This document shows positions 1 through 9,634 of a stretch of DNA of 58,538 nt, piece by piece. Both the position numbers and the translations under genes were made by a program. The notes beneath the pieces were generated by a model. It was not told where the DNA came from. It searched no databases and saw only the letters and a program-made list of their open reading frames with translations. The DNA comes from JBELHR01 sp042091275 (GTDB taxonomy: Bacteria > Bacteroidota > Bacteroidia > Flavobacteriales > Flavobacteriaceae). Positions within the stretch are counted from its first letter, which is position 1, and each line of letters opens with the position of its first letter. Location of the stretch: positions 1 to 58,538 of the forward strand of contig JBELHR010000013.1 of the NCBI GenBank assembly GCA_042091275.1. Reading direction: 5' to 3'.

Positions 1-371
1 CTGAGTGTCTGATCTCTAACTTGAAGCATTAAACGATGAACTGAGCACGCCGATTCATCTGGACAATCCTCACAGCGTTCGTAATAATTTAAACTCACAC
101 AAGGAAGCATGGCTATCGGTCCCTCCAAAACTCGAATTACATCGGTCATCCTAATTTCTGCAGCCTTTACGATAAGGTAATACCCTCCTCCTTTACCTTT
201 TTTGGAACCTAAAAATCCTGCTTTTTTTAAATCCAATAAAATACGCTCTAAGAATTTGTGAGAAATTTGCTCAGATTCCGCTATAGTTCCAACTCCTGTC
301 GGAGTCTTATCTACTTGCCTGGCGATAAAGGTAAGGGCCTTTATTCCGTATTTTGTTTTTTTCGAGAGCAT
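1..371 (-). CDS. Rrf2-family transcriptional regulator (partial, C-terminus off window)
   Basis: Translating the minus strand from the ATG at 371 gives 123 residues that run off the left edge. The N-terminal part is an Rrf2 winged helix: the recognition-helix region KFLERILLDLKKAGFL (about residues 39-54) is followed by a Gly/Lys-rich wing (KGKGGGYYL). Cysteines at about 91, 100, 103 and 109 have the spacing of the Fe-S or effector-sensing cysteine cluster of IscR/CymR-like Rrf2 proteins. The gene lies 21 bp downstream of metF in the same direction, so it is probably the last visible gene of the methionine operon or the first of a following sulfur-assimilation unit. A role in sulfur or cysteine regulation is inferred from family and position. 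Its DNA target cannot be read from this window. Confidence 0.88.
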   Translation of the reverse strand, partial: MLSKKTKYGIKALTFIARQVDKTPTGVGTIAESEQISHKFLERILLDLKKAGFLGSKKGKGGGYYLIVKAAEIRMTDVIRVLEGPIAMLPCVSLNYYERCEDCPDESACSVHRLMLQVRDQTL

Positions 372-392
372 GACTAAAAGTATTTATTTTTT

Positions 393-1349
393 TTAAAACA
401 CTGCCTCTGCAATACGTTTTATGTTGTCCGCCTTACCCATAGAGTAAAAATGCAATACCGGAACACCTGCCGCCATAAGCTCTTTACTTTGATTAATAGC
501 CCACTCTACTCCCACTTGTTTTACAGCCTTATTGTCCTTAGCGGACTCGATTTCTGTGACTAGTTCCTCAGGAATATCCAAGTGAAAGACTTGGGGTAAA
601 ATATCTAAATGTCTCTTTACTGCTACAGGCTTGATTCCAGGAATGATGGGTATGGTTATTCCTAAACTGCGAGCAGCCTCGACAAATTCAAAGTATTTCT
701 TGTTGTCAAAAAACATTTGAGTAACCACGTAGTCCGCGCCGGCATCGACCTTTCTCTTTAGGGCTTGCAAATCGCGACTCAAGGATGGTGCCTCGTAGTG
801 TTTCTCTGGGTAACCAGCCACTCCTACGGAAAAATTCATAGGGAATTCCATTTCCATATTTGGATCTAAAAAATGCCCTTTTCTCAAATCGGATAACTGC
901 TCTACCAAATTCTCGGCATAAGCGTGGCCTCCGACCGAAGGTGTAAAGTAAGGCTCGTGCTTCATTTTATCCCCTCTCAAAGCCATCACATTGTCGATAC
1001 CTAAATATTGGCAATCTACCATCATATATTCGGTCTCCTCTTTACTAAAACCTCCACAGAGTACATGGGGAACAGGGTCTATATTGTACTTCCCCTTTAG
1101 TGCAGCACAAATACCAATAGTCCCCGGTCTATTTCTTACTTTTCTCCTTTCAAAAAGACCATTCCCTTTTGGAATATCTATAAACTCTTCTCGCGATGTG
1201 GTTACATCGATAAATGGAGGATTGAATTCCATTAAGGGATCGATATTATCGTATAATTTCTGAATATCCTTCCCTTTCTCCGGAGTTACTATTTCAAAAG
1301 AAAACAAGGTTTTACCCTCTGCGTTGGCAATGTGATCTGTAATTTTCAT
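393..1349 (-). CDS. metF: Methylenetetrahydrofolate reductase
   Basis: The 318-residue product has the size and TIM-barrel sequence pattern of MetF. It begins with the FSFEIVTPEKG segment, has the folate/flavin-site segment DYVVTQMFFDN near residue 210, and continues with IPGIKPV. It uses FAD to reduce 5,10-methylene-THF to 5-methyl-THF, the methyl donor for the neighbouring B12-dependent methionine synthase. Its ATG directly follows the metH2 stop codon with no intergenic base, which suggests translational coupling. Shared transcription from the metY attenuator is inferred. Confidence 0.96.
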   Translation of the reverse strand: MKITDHIANAEGKTLFSFEIVTPEKGKDIQKLYDNIDPLMEFNPPFIDVTTSREEFIDIPKGNGLFERRKVRNRPGTIGICAALKGKYNIDPVPHVLCGGFSKEETEYMMVDCQYLGIDNVMALRGDKMKHEPYFTPSVGGHAYAENLVEQLSDLRKGHFLDPNMEMEFPMNFSVGVAGYPEKHYEAPSLSRDLQALKRKVDAGADYVVTQMFFDNKKYFEFVEAARSLGITIPIIPGIKPVAVKRHLDILPQVFHLDIPEELVTEIESAKDNKAVKQVGVEWAINQSKELMAAGVPVLHFYSMGKADNIKRIAEAVF

Positions 1350-4025
1350 TTAATCTGCTTTATTGGCTTGAAGCCATCTTTCGGATTCTTCGACTGAAAT
1401 CCCTCTTCGAGAGGCAATATCGCTAATTTGCTCCTCAGTTATCCTACCAACACCAAAATACTTGGAATCTGGGTGGGCAAAATACCATCCAGAAACACTT
1501 GCTGTTGGAAACATAGCTAAACTTTCGGTCAATTCGACTCCTATGCGACTCTCTACTTGCAGAAGGTCCCAAATGGTTAATTTTTCTTGGTGATCTGGAC
1601 AGGCTGGATAACCAGGCGCAGGGCGAATACCTTTGTAATTCTCTGCTATCAAATCCGCATTTGTCAGATTTTCTGTAAGACCATAAGCCCAATAATCCTT
1701 TCGGACTAGTTCGTGGAGATACTCCGCTGCCGCCTCGGCTAATCGATCCCCGAGTGCCTTGACCATAATGGCATTATAATCGTCTAAATTATCTTGATAG
1801 GCTCTCGCTTTTTCCTCAACTCCAAAACCTGCACTTACACAAAAAGACCCGAGGTAATCTTGTACTCCAGAGGATTTAGGTGCGATAAAATCCGCAAGGG
1901 CTATATTCGGCTTCCCTGCTCCTTTTTTGGATTGTTGTCTCACGGTAATAACGCGGTGTTGTTCTCCCTTGTGATCTTCTACCAAAATATCGTCACAGTT
2001 CTCGTCGGTCTGGGCTTTAAAAAGCCCAAAAATGGCTTTGGCCTCAAACCACTTTTCCTCCAATATGGTTTTGAGAAGGGCTTGGGCGTCTACAAATAAT
2101 TGTTGGGCTTGAACTCCTACCACCTCATCTGTAAGGATTGCCGGATATTTCCCATGCAAATCCCATGTCTGGAAAAATGGAGTCCAGTCGATATAGTCTA
2201 CCAGAGTTTTTAAATCTAACTCCAATTGATGTACACCTAACTTTGCAGGCTCAACTACGGTATTTTTATCAAAATCCAAAACCAATCTATTGGATCTGGC
2301 TAGCTCTAATTTTAAATAATCTTTTCGTTTTGCTCGCGACAGATAAGAAGTCCTAAGCTTGTCATAAGAAGCATAAGTAGAACTTATAAAATCTTCCTTT
2401 TTAGTTTTAGATATAAGAGAATTAACCACGTTTACCGAACGCGAGGCATCGAGCACATGTACAACACCTTGTCCGTATTCTCTTGCAATCTTAACCGCTG
2501 TATGGGCCTTAGATGTAGTTGCACCCCCAATCAACAGGGGTAAATTCATCTTTCTGCGTTCCATTTCTTTGGCGATATAGACCATCTCATCCAAAGATGG
2601 TGTGATCAAACCAGAGAGCCCAATTACATCCACTTGGTGCTTGTCGGCTTCCTCTAAAATACGATCTGGAGCCACCATAACCCCTAAATCTATGATTTCA
2701 TAATTATTACAAGCCAAGACCACACTCACAATATTTTTACCGATATCGTGAACATCTCCTTTGACTGTAGCCAAGAGTACTTTCCCTTGGGATTTAATTT
2801 CTTCGTCTTTGTCTTCTTCGATAAACGGCATCAAATAAGCAACGGCTTTTTTCATTACTCTTGCGGATTTGACTACTTGAGGTAAGAACATTTTTCCAGC
2901 TCCAAACAAGTCTCCAACTACTCCCATACCCGTCATCAAAGAGCCCTCAATTACTCGGAGGGGTTTGTCCGCTTGTAGGCGAGCTTCCTCAACATCTTCG
3001 ATAATAAAACTATCTACTCCCTTGACCAAGGCATAGGTAATTCGCTCTTGCAAGGGTGCCTCACGCCAAACTAAAGATTTCACTTTGGCCTCCTTGTTCC
3101 CTTTGACCGTCTCTGCAAAATCCAACAAACGATCTGTCGCATCCTCTCGCCTGTTGAGAAGAACATCCTCCACATGCTCCAATAAATCTTGCGGGATATC
3201 ATCATAAACCTCCAAAAGAGAAGGATTTACAATTCCCATATTCATTCCCGACTTTATAGCATGGTATAAAAAAGCGGCATGCATCGCTTCTCTAACCGTA
3301 TTGTTTCCTCGAAAAGAGAAGGAAACATTGGATACTCCTCCACTTACACTTACGTTTGGAAAAGTAGAGCGAACATAGTCCGTCGCACGAATAAAATCTA
3401 TTGCGTTTAGCTTGTGTTCTTCCATTCCAGTTCCCACGGGGAAAATATTCAAATCGAAAATAATATCCTCTTCTGGGAACCCGCATACCTCGGTCATAAT
3501 GCGATAGGAACGCTCTGCTATTTCTACTCTTCTGTCGTAGCTATCTGCTTGACCATTTTCGTCAAAAGCCATCACGATAACCGCAGCTCCATAGGATCTT
3601 AGTTTTCTTACCTGTTCGATAAAAACCTCCTCTCCCTCTTTCAAAGAAATGGAGTTTACAACACATTTTCCTTGAACCACCTGAAGCCCTGCCTCGAGGA
3701 TCTCCCATTTGGAAGAATCAATCATGATAGGAACTCTAGCGATATCAGGCTCTGCCATTATCAGGTTTAAAAAACGAACCATAGCTGCCTTTCCATCAAT
3801 TAGACCATCGTCCATATTGATGTCAATTATTTGGGCTCCATTTTCCACTTGATCTCGAGCAATATCCAAAGCAGCTTCATAATCACCTTCTTTGATCAAT
3901 CTCAAAAACTTTCTCGATCCCGCTACATTGGTTCGCTCCCCTACGTTGACAAAGTTTGTATCTGGACCCAAAACCAAGGGTTCCAAACCGGATAACTTTA
4001 AATATTTTGTCTGACTTAAACTCAT
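1350..4025 (-). CDS. metH: B12-dependent methionine synthase, pterin/cobalamin/activation part (MetH2)
   Basis: This 891-residue protein holds the C-terminal three quarters of MetH. A pterin-binding domain opens with FVNVGERTNVAGSRKF (about residues 25-40). The helical cap and cobalamin domain follow, with the B12 lower-ligand motif DVHDIG near residue 440. A SAM-dependent reactivation domain carries the RPAPGYPACPDH motif near residue 815. The open frame extends 24 codons further upstream, but the ATG at 4025 is preferred because it begins MSLSQTKYLKLSG and forms a 4-bp ATGA overlap with the stop of metH1. The homocysteine-binding domain is absent here and encoded by that upstream gene. This two-gene arrangement is common in Bacteroidota, so it is not a truncation. 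Confidence 0.95.
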   Translation of the reverse strand: MSLSQTKYLKLSGLEPLVLGPDTNFVNVGERTNVAGSRKFLRLIKEGDYEAALDIARDQVENGAQIIDINMDDGLIDGKAAMVRFLNLIMAEPDIARVPIMIDSSKWEILEAGLQVVQGKCVVNSISLKEGEEVFIEQVRKLRSYGAAVIVMAFDENGQADSYDRRVEIAERSYRIMTEVCGFPEEDIIFDLNIFPVGTGMEEHKLNAIDFIRATDYVRSTFPNVSVSGGVSNVSFSFRGNNTVREAMHAAFLYHAIKSGMNMGIVNPSLLEVYDDIPQDLLEHVEDVLLNRREDATDRLLDFAETVKGNKEAKVKSLVWREAPLQERITYALVKGVDSFIIEDVEEARLQADKPLRVIEGSLMTGMGVVGDLFGAGKMFLPQVVKSARVMKKAVAYLMPFIEEDKDEEIKSQGKVLLATVKGDVHDIGKNIVSVVLACNNYEIIDLGVMVAPDRILEEADKHQVDVIGLSGLITPSLDEMVYIAKEMERRKMNLPLLIGGATTSKAHTAVKIAREYGQGVVHVLDASRSVNVVNSLISKTKKEDFISSTYASYDKLRTSYLSRAKRKDYLKLELARSNRLVLDFDKNTVVEPAKLGVHQLELDLKTLVDYIDWTPFFQTWDLHGKYPAILTDEVVGVQAQQLFVDAQALLKTILEEKWFEAKAIFGLFKAQTDENCDDILVEDHKGEQHRVITVRQQSKKGAGKPNIALADFIAPKSSGVQDYLGSFCVSAGFGVEEKARAYQDNLDDYNAIMVKALGDRLAEAAAEYLHELVRKDYWAYGLTENLTNADLIAENYKGIRPAPGYPACPDHQEKLTIWDLLQVESRIGVELTESLAMFPTASVSGWYFAHPDSKYFGVGRITEEQISDIASRRGISVEESERWLQANKAD

Positions 4026-5008
4026 ATGGCTCTCGGTTTTGCTCCGTTGACTAATTTGGCAATTGCCTCGATGTGATCGGGAGAAGTTCCACAACATCCA
4101 CCGATGATATTTATTAAGTCTCTATCTAGATATTCTTGAATTTGAGTCGCCATATCCTCCGGCAACTCCTCGTATTCCCCAAAAGCATTTGGCAATCCTG
4201 CATTGGGATGGGCAGAAACTGCAAACTCAGATTTGGTGGATAACACCTCCAAATAAGGAATGAGTTGCTTGGCACCCAAAGCACAGTTTAAACCGATACT
4301 CAATAGTGGTATATGGGATACAGAAATCAAAAATGCTTCCGCTGTTTGACCAGACAAGGTTCGGCCTGAGGCATCGGTTATCGTACCGCTGAGCATTATG
4401 GGCAAATCAATTCCCCTTTCTGTTTTGACCTCTTCCACTGCAAACAAAGCTGCCTTGGCATTGAGGGTGTCAAAAACGGTTTCTATTAAAATGAGATCTA
4501 TTCCTCCATCGACCAAAGCCTCTATTTGTTCTTTATAAGAAACCCTTAAGTCATCAAAAGTAACTGCTCTAAATCCAGGATCATTTACATCTGGCGAAAT
4601 ACTCGCTGTTCGATTTGTAGGGCCAACAGATCCCGCAACAAATCTCGGCTTTGCCGGATCAATTGCCGTAAATTCATCTGCTGCTTCTCTCGCTATTTTA
4701 GCTGACTGAAAATTCAAGTCATAGATTATAGACTCCATTTCATAATCTGCCATTGCGATTTGAGTACTCGAAAAAGTATTGGTCTCAATGATATCCGCTC
4801 CCGCTGCCAAGTACTTTTTGTGAATGGTCTTGATTGCTTCGGGTTGGGTCAAGGACAAAAGATCATTATTTCCCTTGACAGAGAGAGGATGATCCTTAAA
4901 TCTATCTCCCCTAAAATCAGCTTCTTCGAATTTGTATTCCTGCAACATTGTACCCATAGCTCCGTCTAGAACTAGGATTTTTTCCTTTAATATATCTACA
5001 ATACTCAA
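4022..5008 (-). CDS. metH: Homocysteine S-methyltransferase subunit of split methionine synthase (MetH1)
   Basis: The 328-residue protein is a stand-alone homocysteine-binding TIM barrel equivalent to the N-terminal domain of E. coli MetH. The N-terminal LDGAMGTMLQ motif is present. The three zinc-ligand cysteines are at C242 (GLNCALG) and C305-C306 (GGCCGT). It transfers the cobalamin-bound methyl group to homocysteine and must work with the MetH2 polypeptide encoded immediately downstream. The 4-bp stop/start overlap would favour equimolar synthesis of the two halves. Confidence 0.94.
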   Translation of the reverse strand: MSIVDILKEKILVLDGAMGTMLQEYKFEEADFRGDRFKDHPLSVKGNNDLLSLTQPEAIKTIHKKYLAAGADIIETNTFSSTQIAMADYEMESIIYDLNFQSAKIAREAADEFTAIDPAKPRFVAGSVGPTNRTASISPDVNDPGFRAVTFDDLRVSYKEQIEALVDGGIDLILIETVFDTLNAKAALFAVEEVKTERGIDLPIMLSGTITDASGRTLSGQTAEAFLISVSHIPLLSIGLNCALGAKQLIPYLEVLSTKSEFAVSAHPNAGLPNAFGEYEELPEDMATQIQEYLDRDLINIIGGCCGTSPDHIEAIAKLVNGAKPRAI

Positions 5009-5050
5009 TCTTCAAAATTTTGAGGCACAAAGGTCGTTAAAAGTGCTTAT

Positions 5051-6229
5051 TTATACAACTATCTCGCTTAAAGCTTGATCGATATCCCAAAGTAAATCTT
5101 CCGTATTTTCCAGACCGACGGAAAGCCTTATTGTACCTTGGGAAATCCCCATATCTAATCGGTTTTGTTCTGAAATTTTGGCATGAGTAGATGTCGCTGG
5201 GTGGGTTATTATGGTTCGGGTATCTCCCAAGTTTGCCGAAATAGAAATCATTTTTATCGCATCAAAAAATTGACGGCAAGCAGGATAGCCCCCCTTGACC
5301 CTAAAAGTAATCACTACCCCTCCCTTTTTCATCTGTTTCTTTGCCAAATCGTATTGGGGATGGGATTTTAAAAAAGGATATCTCACCTGCTCGACCAAGT
5401 CGTGATTGGACAAAAATTCCGCGATCTGCAAAGCATTATCACTTTGCTTATCCACTCGCAGGGATAAAGTCTCCAAACTTTTGGACAAAATCCAAGCGTT
5501 AAAAGGAGATAAAGCAGGTCCAGTCATCCTTGCTAGTTGACGGATATCCGCAATTAAATCTTCCGATCCAACGGTAATACCGCCCAAGACCCTGCCCTGA
5601 CCATCCATTAATTTGGTGGCGGAATGTATGACTAAATCCGCTCCAAAACGTATGGGTTTTTGTAAATAAGGAGAGGCAAAGCAATTGTCAATGACCAACA
5701 GAGCCCCTGCCTCTTTAGACAAAACAGACAGAAGTTCTAAATCTAGAATATCCAATCCAGGATTGGTCGGAGATTCTGCAAAAACAACTTTTGTATTGGG
5801 TCTAGTAAGTGATCTAATCTCCTCTAATGAGCCAGGGTCAAAAAAATCGCACTGGATTCCCCATTTGGGAAAATACTCGACCAAAAGTGTGTGACTTGCA
5901 CCGAATAAACTGCGAGAAGCAAGAAGGTGATCTCCCGATTTCAAAAGCGCCTTTAGGCTGGTATAAATTGCTGCCATTCCCGAGGAAAAAGCAAAACCGT
6001 CCTCCGCTCCTTCCATCTCACAGACTTTTGTGATAAATTCAGAAGTGTTAGGGTTAGAATACCTACTGTACAAATCTCTATGGATTTCTCCTGCAAAAGA
6101 GGCCCGCATTTCTTCGACATCGTCAAATACAAAGCCAGAGGTCAGATACATGGGCGCAGAATGCTCCTTAAACTGAGTTTTAGGGAGCTGACCGCGAATT
6201 GCAGCCGTTTCAAATTCTCTTGTTTCCAT
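5051..6229 (-). CDS. metZ: Trans-sulfuration PLP enzyme, probable O-succinyl/acetylhomoserine sulfhydrylase (MetZ-like)
   Basis: This is a 392-residue Cys/Met-metabolism PLP enzyme. The Schiff-base lysine is K206 in HSATKLMDGQG, and the substrate-binding tyrosines lie in LYSRYSNPN (about residues 53-61). The opening ETAAIRGQ and the overall sequence resemble MetZ, which makes homocysteine directly from an acylated homoserine and sulfide. Family members also include cystathionine gamma-synthase and gamma-lyase, and sequence alone does not settle the acyl group. Its start lies 1 bp after the stop of the aspartokinase/HSDH gene, and 42 bp separate it from metH1. A second, more MetY-like enzyme sits at the head of the same operon. 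Confidence 0.85.
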   Translation of the reverse strand: METREFETAAIRGQLPKTQFKEHSAPMYLTSGFVFDDVEEMRASFAGEIHRDLYSRYSNPNTSEFITKVCEMEGAEDGFAFSSGMAAIYTSLKALLKSGDHLLASRSLFGASHTLLVEYFPKWGIQCDFFDPGSLEEIRSLTRPNTKVVFAESPTNPGLDILDLELLSVLSKEAGALLVIDNCFASPYLQKPIRFGADLVIHSATKLMDGQGRVLGGITVGSEDLIADIRQLARMTGPALSPFNAWILSKSLETLSLRVDKQSDNALQIAEFLSNHDLVEQVRYPFLKSHPQYDLAKKQMKKGGVVITFRVKGGYPACRQFFDAIKMISISANLGDTRTIITHPATSTHAKISEQNRLDMGISQGTIRLSVGLENTEDLLWDIDQALSEIVV

Positions 6230-6230
6230 A

Positions 6231-8645
6231 CTAGCTCAATTGTTCACTTAAACGTAAAATATCACCAAATACCCCTCTTGCAGTAACCTCAGCACCAGCT
6301 CCCGCCCCGCGTATGACAAAAGGATTTTTACCATAGGACTCCGTGTAAATTTCAAAAAGGGAATCCGATCCTTGCAACTGGCCTGCACTACTGCTCTCTG
6401 GCACCGATGTCAAACGGACATTTAACTCCCCAGTAGACCCGGATAGATCTCCACCTAATTCGGCGACATATCTCAAGACAGAACCCGATTTCTGAGTAGA
6501 TTTTAAGTCCTCAAAATAGGGATCCAAACCATCTAATTTTCCAAGAAAATCCTCCTTAGGGATTTCTCTAAACTCCTCGGGAATCAAGTTTTGAATCTCG
6601 ATATCTTGAATTTCATTTTCCAAATCCAGCTCTCTTGCCAATATCAATAACTTTCTAGCGACGTCTACACCCGACAAATCGTCTCTCGGATCAGGTTCGG
6701 TATATCCCTTTTTGACAGCGTCCTTTAAGACGGAAGAAAAAGATTGTTGAGAAGAGGAAAATGTATTAAACACATAACTTAAAGACCCTGAAAAAACTCC
6801 CTTGATCTTTGTTATTTGTTCTCCAGAACCGTGTAGCATAGAAAGCGTATCAATCAGAGGCAAACCGGCTCCCACATTAGTTTCATAGAGGTATTTTTTA
6901 TTGCTTTTTTTCAACACTTCTCGCAATCCTTTATACTGATCAAAATCTAAAGTATTTGCTATTTTATTCGAAGAAACTAGATCAAAACCTCCTTTTACCA
7001 ATTGGGGATAAGACAAAACAAATTCAGAATTAGCGGTATTGTCAATCGCAATGAGGTTTTCCAAATGATGATCGTTCGCAAAATTGATTACACGCTCTAT
7101 TCTATTTAGAGATGGGCTAGACAAGGCCAATTCTTCCCTCCAATTTTCATTTATTCCATTTCTGCTCAAAAGCGCCGATTTGGAGTCGATAACAGCAAAG
7201 ACATTTAATGAAATATTCTTTTTCTCGAGTATCTGCTGCTTACTTTTTATCAGCTGATTGATAAGAGCACCTCCCACTAGTCCTTTACCAAAAATAGCGA
7301 GATTTACTGTTTTGTGGATGCCGACTATTTGCTCGTGGATAACATTTACAGACTTTAGCAAATCCGAATTGTTTAGAACGAGACAAATATTCTTTCCCGT
7401 AACGGTATTATTGATCAAAAGAGGCTCTATTTGGTTGTTTGCTAAGGCTGCTAGAGGCTTGTGAAAATTCTGGAGACTTTGACCGATAACCGACAGTACA
7501 GCAATATTTTCATCTACTTGAATTTTGGCAATATCCTTGGAGAGAAAATCGCGACTAAACTCTTGTTCGAGCACCTTTTTTGCCAGCTTTGCGTTGGAAC
7601 GATCCACCACAAGACCAATTCCTCTTTCGGAAGAACCTTGTGAAATTATACTCACACTAATTTCTGCTTTTGCAAGCGTTCCAAAAATTCGAGCATCTAC
7701 TCCAATTTTACCCAAAAGTCCGCGTCCCTTTAAATTGACAAGAGCCTTGTCCTTTAAAACGGAAAGTGCCTTGATTCCTTCCTGCCGCTCTGAGGAACTG
7801 ATGAGAGTTCCCTTTTGATCCGTATCGAAAGTATTTAAAATTCGCAAAGGAATATTTTTTTCGATCAAAGGAATAATTGTTTTTGCATGCAATACAGTTG
7901 TCCCAAAATTTGCCATCTCGTTGGCCTCTTGATAAGACAAATATTCTATTTGCTGAGCCTGGGCCACCCAATCTGGATTGGCTGTATAAATACCGCTGAC
8001 ATGCGTAAAAGACTCCAACTCCCTCGCATTGAGGAAATTCGCTATCAAGGATGCCGAATAGTTCGATCCATTTCGTCCTAAAGTTGTTGTTTCTCCTTGC
8101 GCATTAGCCCCTATAAAACCAGTAAAAACTGGGATAGCACCCTCCCAATTTTCTCGGTTTTGTTCAAATTTTTCTGAGGACAAATCCTCCAGTGGTTGGG
8201 CATTCCCAAAATCACTGTCGGTCAAAAGTAGCTCTCTAGTATCGATCTCCTGTGCCTTAAAACCGTTTGCTCTCAATCTATCGCAAACCACTTTGACACT
8301 CATCAATTCTCCCTGCGCCAAAAACTCGTCTTTGATTTTTGCACTAAAGTCTCTGAGTATGGATACCCCTTTTAAAATTTTATGAAGTTTTTCAAAGGAA
8401 TCTCTCAAGTCCGAATTTGGACTAGAAGCCAATTGATAACTCAGAACCTCCTCGAGGCCTTGGGTATCAAAAACCCCGTCTCGCGCTCTTTCTAAAAGAG
8501 ACTCTAATTGATCCGTTGTATTTCCTCTTGCAGACAATACAATTCCTATTTCCTCTTGAGACGATTTGGCCTCAATAAGTTCTATCACTCGTTCTAAACC
8601 CTTGCCATTAGCAAGCGATTTTCCACCAAATTTTATTATTTTCAA
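6231..8645 (-). CDS. thrA: Bifunctional aspartate kinase / homoserine dehydrogenase
   Basis: The 804 residues match the length of ThrA/MetL fusions. The kinase half starts IKFGGKSLANG (residues 4-14) and has the TLGRNGSNYSA nucleotide/aspartate-site motif. A regulatory ACT-like region occupies about residues 300-450. The dehydrogenase half has a Rossmann glycine motif (IFGKGLVGGAL), then ETNVGAGLPLIDTL and the catalytic DPRDDLSGVDVARK segment. It catalyses the first and third steps from aspartate to homoserine. Placement between metX and metZ marks it as the methionine-dedicated copy (metL-like in role). Feedback specificity cannot be read from the sequence. Confidence 0.93.
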   Translation of the reverse strand: MKIIKFGGKSLANGKGLERVIELIEAKSSQEEIGIVLSARGNTTDQLESLLERARDGVFDTQGLEEVLSYQLASSPNSDLRDSFEKLHKILKGVSILRDFSAKIKDEFLAQGELMSVKVVCDRLRANGFKAQEIDTRELLLTDSDFGNAQPLEDLSSEKFEQNRENWEGAIPVFTGFIGANAQGETTTLGRNGSNYSASLIANFLNARELESFTHVSGIYTANPDWVAQAQQIEYLSYQEANEMANFGTTVLHAKTIIPLIEKNIPLRILNTFDTDQKGTLISSSERQEGIKALSVLKDKALVNLKGRGLLGKIGVDARIFGTLAKAEISVSIISQGSSERGIGLVVDRSNAKLAKKVLEQEFSRDFLSKDIAKIQVDENIAVLSVIGQSLQNFHKPLAALANNQIEPLLINNTVTGKNICLVLNNSDLLKSVNVIHEQIVGIHKTVNLAIFGKGLVGGALINQLIKSKQQILEKKNISLNVFAVIDSKSALLSRNGINENWREELALSSPSLNRIERVINFANDHHLENLIAIDNTANSEFVLSYPQLVKGGFDLVSSNKIANTLDFDQYKGLREVLKKSNKKYLYETNVGAGLPLIDTLSMLHGSGEQITKIKGVFSGSLSYVFNTFSSSQQSFSSVLKDAVKKGYTEPDPRDDLSGVDVARKLLILARELDLENEIQDIEIQNLIPEEFREIPKEDFLGKLDGLDPYFEDLKSTQKSGSVLRYVAELGGDLSGSTGELNVRLTSVPESSSAGQLQGSDSLFEIYTESYGKNPFVIRGAGAGAEVTARGVFGDILRLSEQLS

Positions 8646-8662
8646 AATCTTATGTTTTAATT

Positions 8663-9616
8663 TTATTTAAAAATGGGGCTCAAAATTTTATTGAGCTGCT
8701 CCCCTTCAATCAAGAAGGCATCGTGACCATCAAAAGAATTTATCTCGTGATAAAATGTGGAAGCCCCTGTTTTTTTTGCCTTGAAATAGGTCTCCTTACT
8801 ATAGCTCGCCGGATAAAAAAGATCCGAATCCACTGCTACTATATGCAAAGTCAAGTCTTCAATTTGAAAAATTGATTTTAATCTATTCTCAGCATTATTG
8901 ATATCCACTGTTCTCAACAGTTGATTCATGAGTTTATATGAAGAAAGTGAAAATCGTTCCTCTAGACTTTTTCCGTGATGGTCCAGCCAAGATTCTACTT
9001 CAAAGATATTTTCACCCTCTACTCTTCTCTCTCCAAATTTTCGATCCACCCCCTCAGGGGTTCTATAACACAACATGGCATGCATTCTAGCATCGTGAAT
9101 CGGATTTGGAGAGGAGCAGAGAATTGCTTCTTGAATTTTACAATTTGCCACGAGCCAATCTCTAGCTTTCCAATCGGTAGCAACTGGTATAAAGTGTTGA
9201 ACTAAATTGGGATTTATAGCGAGCATTTCCCAAGCTATACCTCCTCCTAAAGAGGCTCCAATAAGAGCAAATAATCGAGATACTCCCAGTTTTTCAAGAG
9301 CCAAAAGGAATAACTTTGCTATATCTGCAGCTTCCCATTCCTTATAATTTTCAATCTCAAAATTCAAAGAACCATTGCCTGGAATATCAAAACAAATCAC
9401 AGTATAAATATTTGTATCAATAGCACAATTAGGTCCAACTATTTTATTCCACCATCCCTTTTGACCAGAAACCTCAGAATTCCCGGTCAAGGCGTGATTG
9501 ACCAAAACTACGTCTGCCTGACCAAGTTCTGGACCAAATTGCTGGTAACTTAAATCAATAAGATCATAGGTCAAGGCAGAGCGCGTTTTAAAATTTGTAA
9601 TGGAAATAGTGTTCAT
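8663..9616 (-). CDS. metX: Homoserine O-acyltransferase, alpha/beta-hydrolase type (MetX-like)
   Basis: The 317-residue alpha/beta-hydrolase shows the MetX nucleophile elbow GASLGGG with Ser122, a C-terminal catalytic His at about 298 in FDGHDAFLIE, and the HALTGNSEV oxyanion region near residue 41. It activates homoserine by acylation for the sulfhydrylases encoded on either side. It is shorter than many MetX proteins (350-380 aa), and the central substrate segment ICFDIPGNGSLNF differs from the canonical form, so the acyl donor (acetyl- or succinyl-CoA) is not certain. It lies 18 bp downstream of metY and 17 bp upstream of the aspartokinase/HSDH gene. Confidence 0.85.
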   Translation of the reverse strand: MNTISITNFKTRSALTYDLIDLSYQQFGPELGQADVVLVNHALTGNSEVSGQKGWWNKIVGPNCAIDTNIYTVICFDIPGNGSLNFEIENYKEWEAADIAKLFLLALEKLGVSRLFALIGASLGGGIAWEMLAINPNLVQHFIPVATDWKARDWLVANCKIQEAILCSSPNPIHDARMHAMLCYRTPEGVDRKFGERRVEGENIFEVESWLDHHGKSLEERFSLSSYKLMNQLLRTVDINNAENRLKSIFQIEDLTLHIVAVDSDLFYPASYSKETYFKAKKTGASTFYHEINSFDGHDAFLIEGEQLNKILSPIFK

Positions 9617-9634
9617 CAGTCCCCTTGTTAAAAA

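Noticed and set aside
4026..4097. Extra 24-residue N-terminus on MetH2
   Set aside because: The upstream codons overlap the end of metH1 and lack family similarity. The ATGA overlap gives a natural coupled start at 4025.
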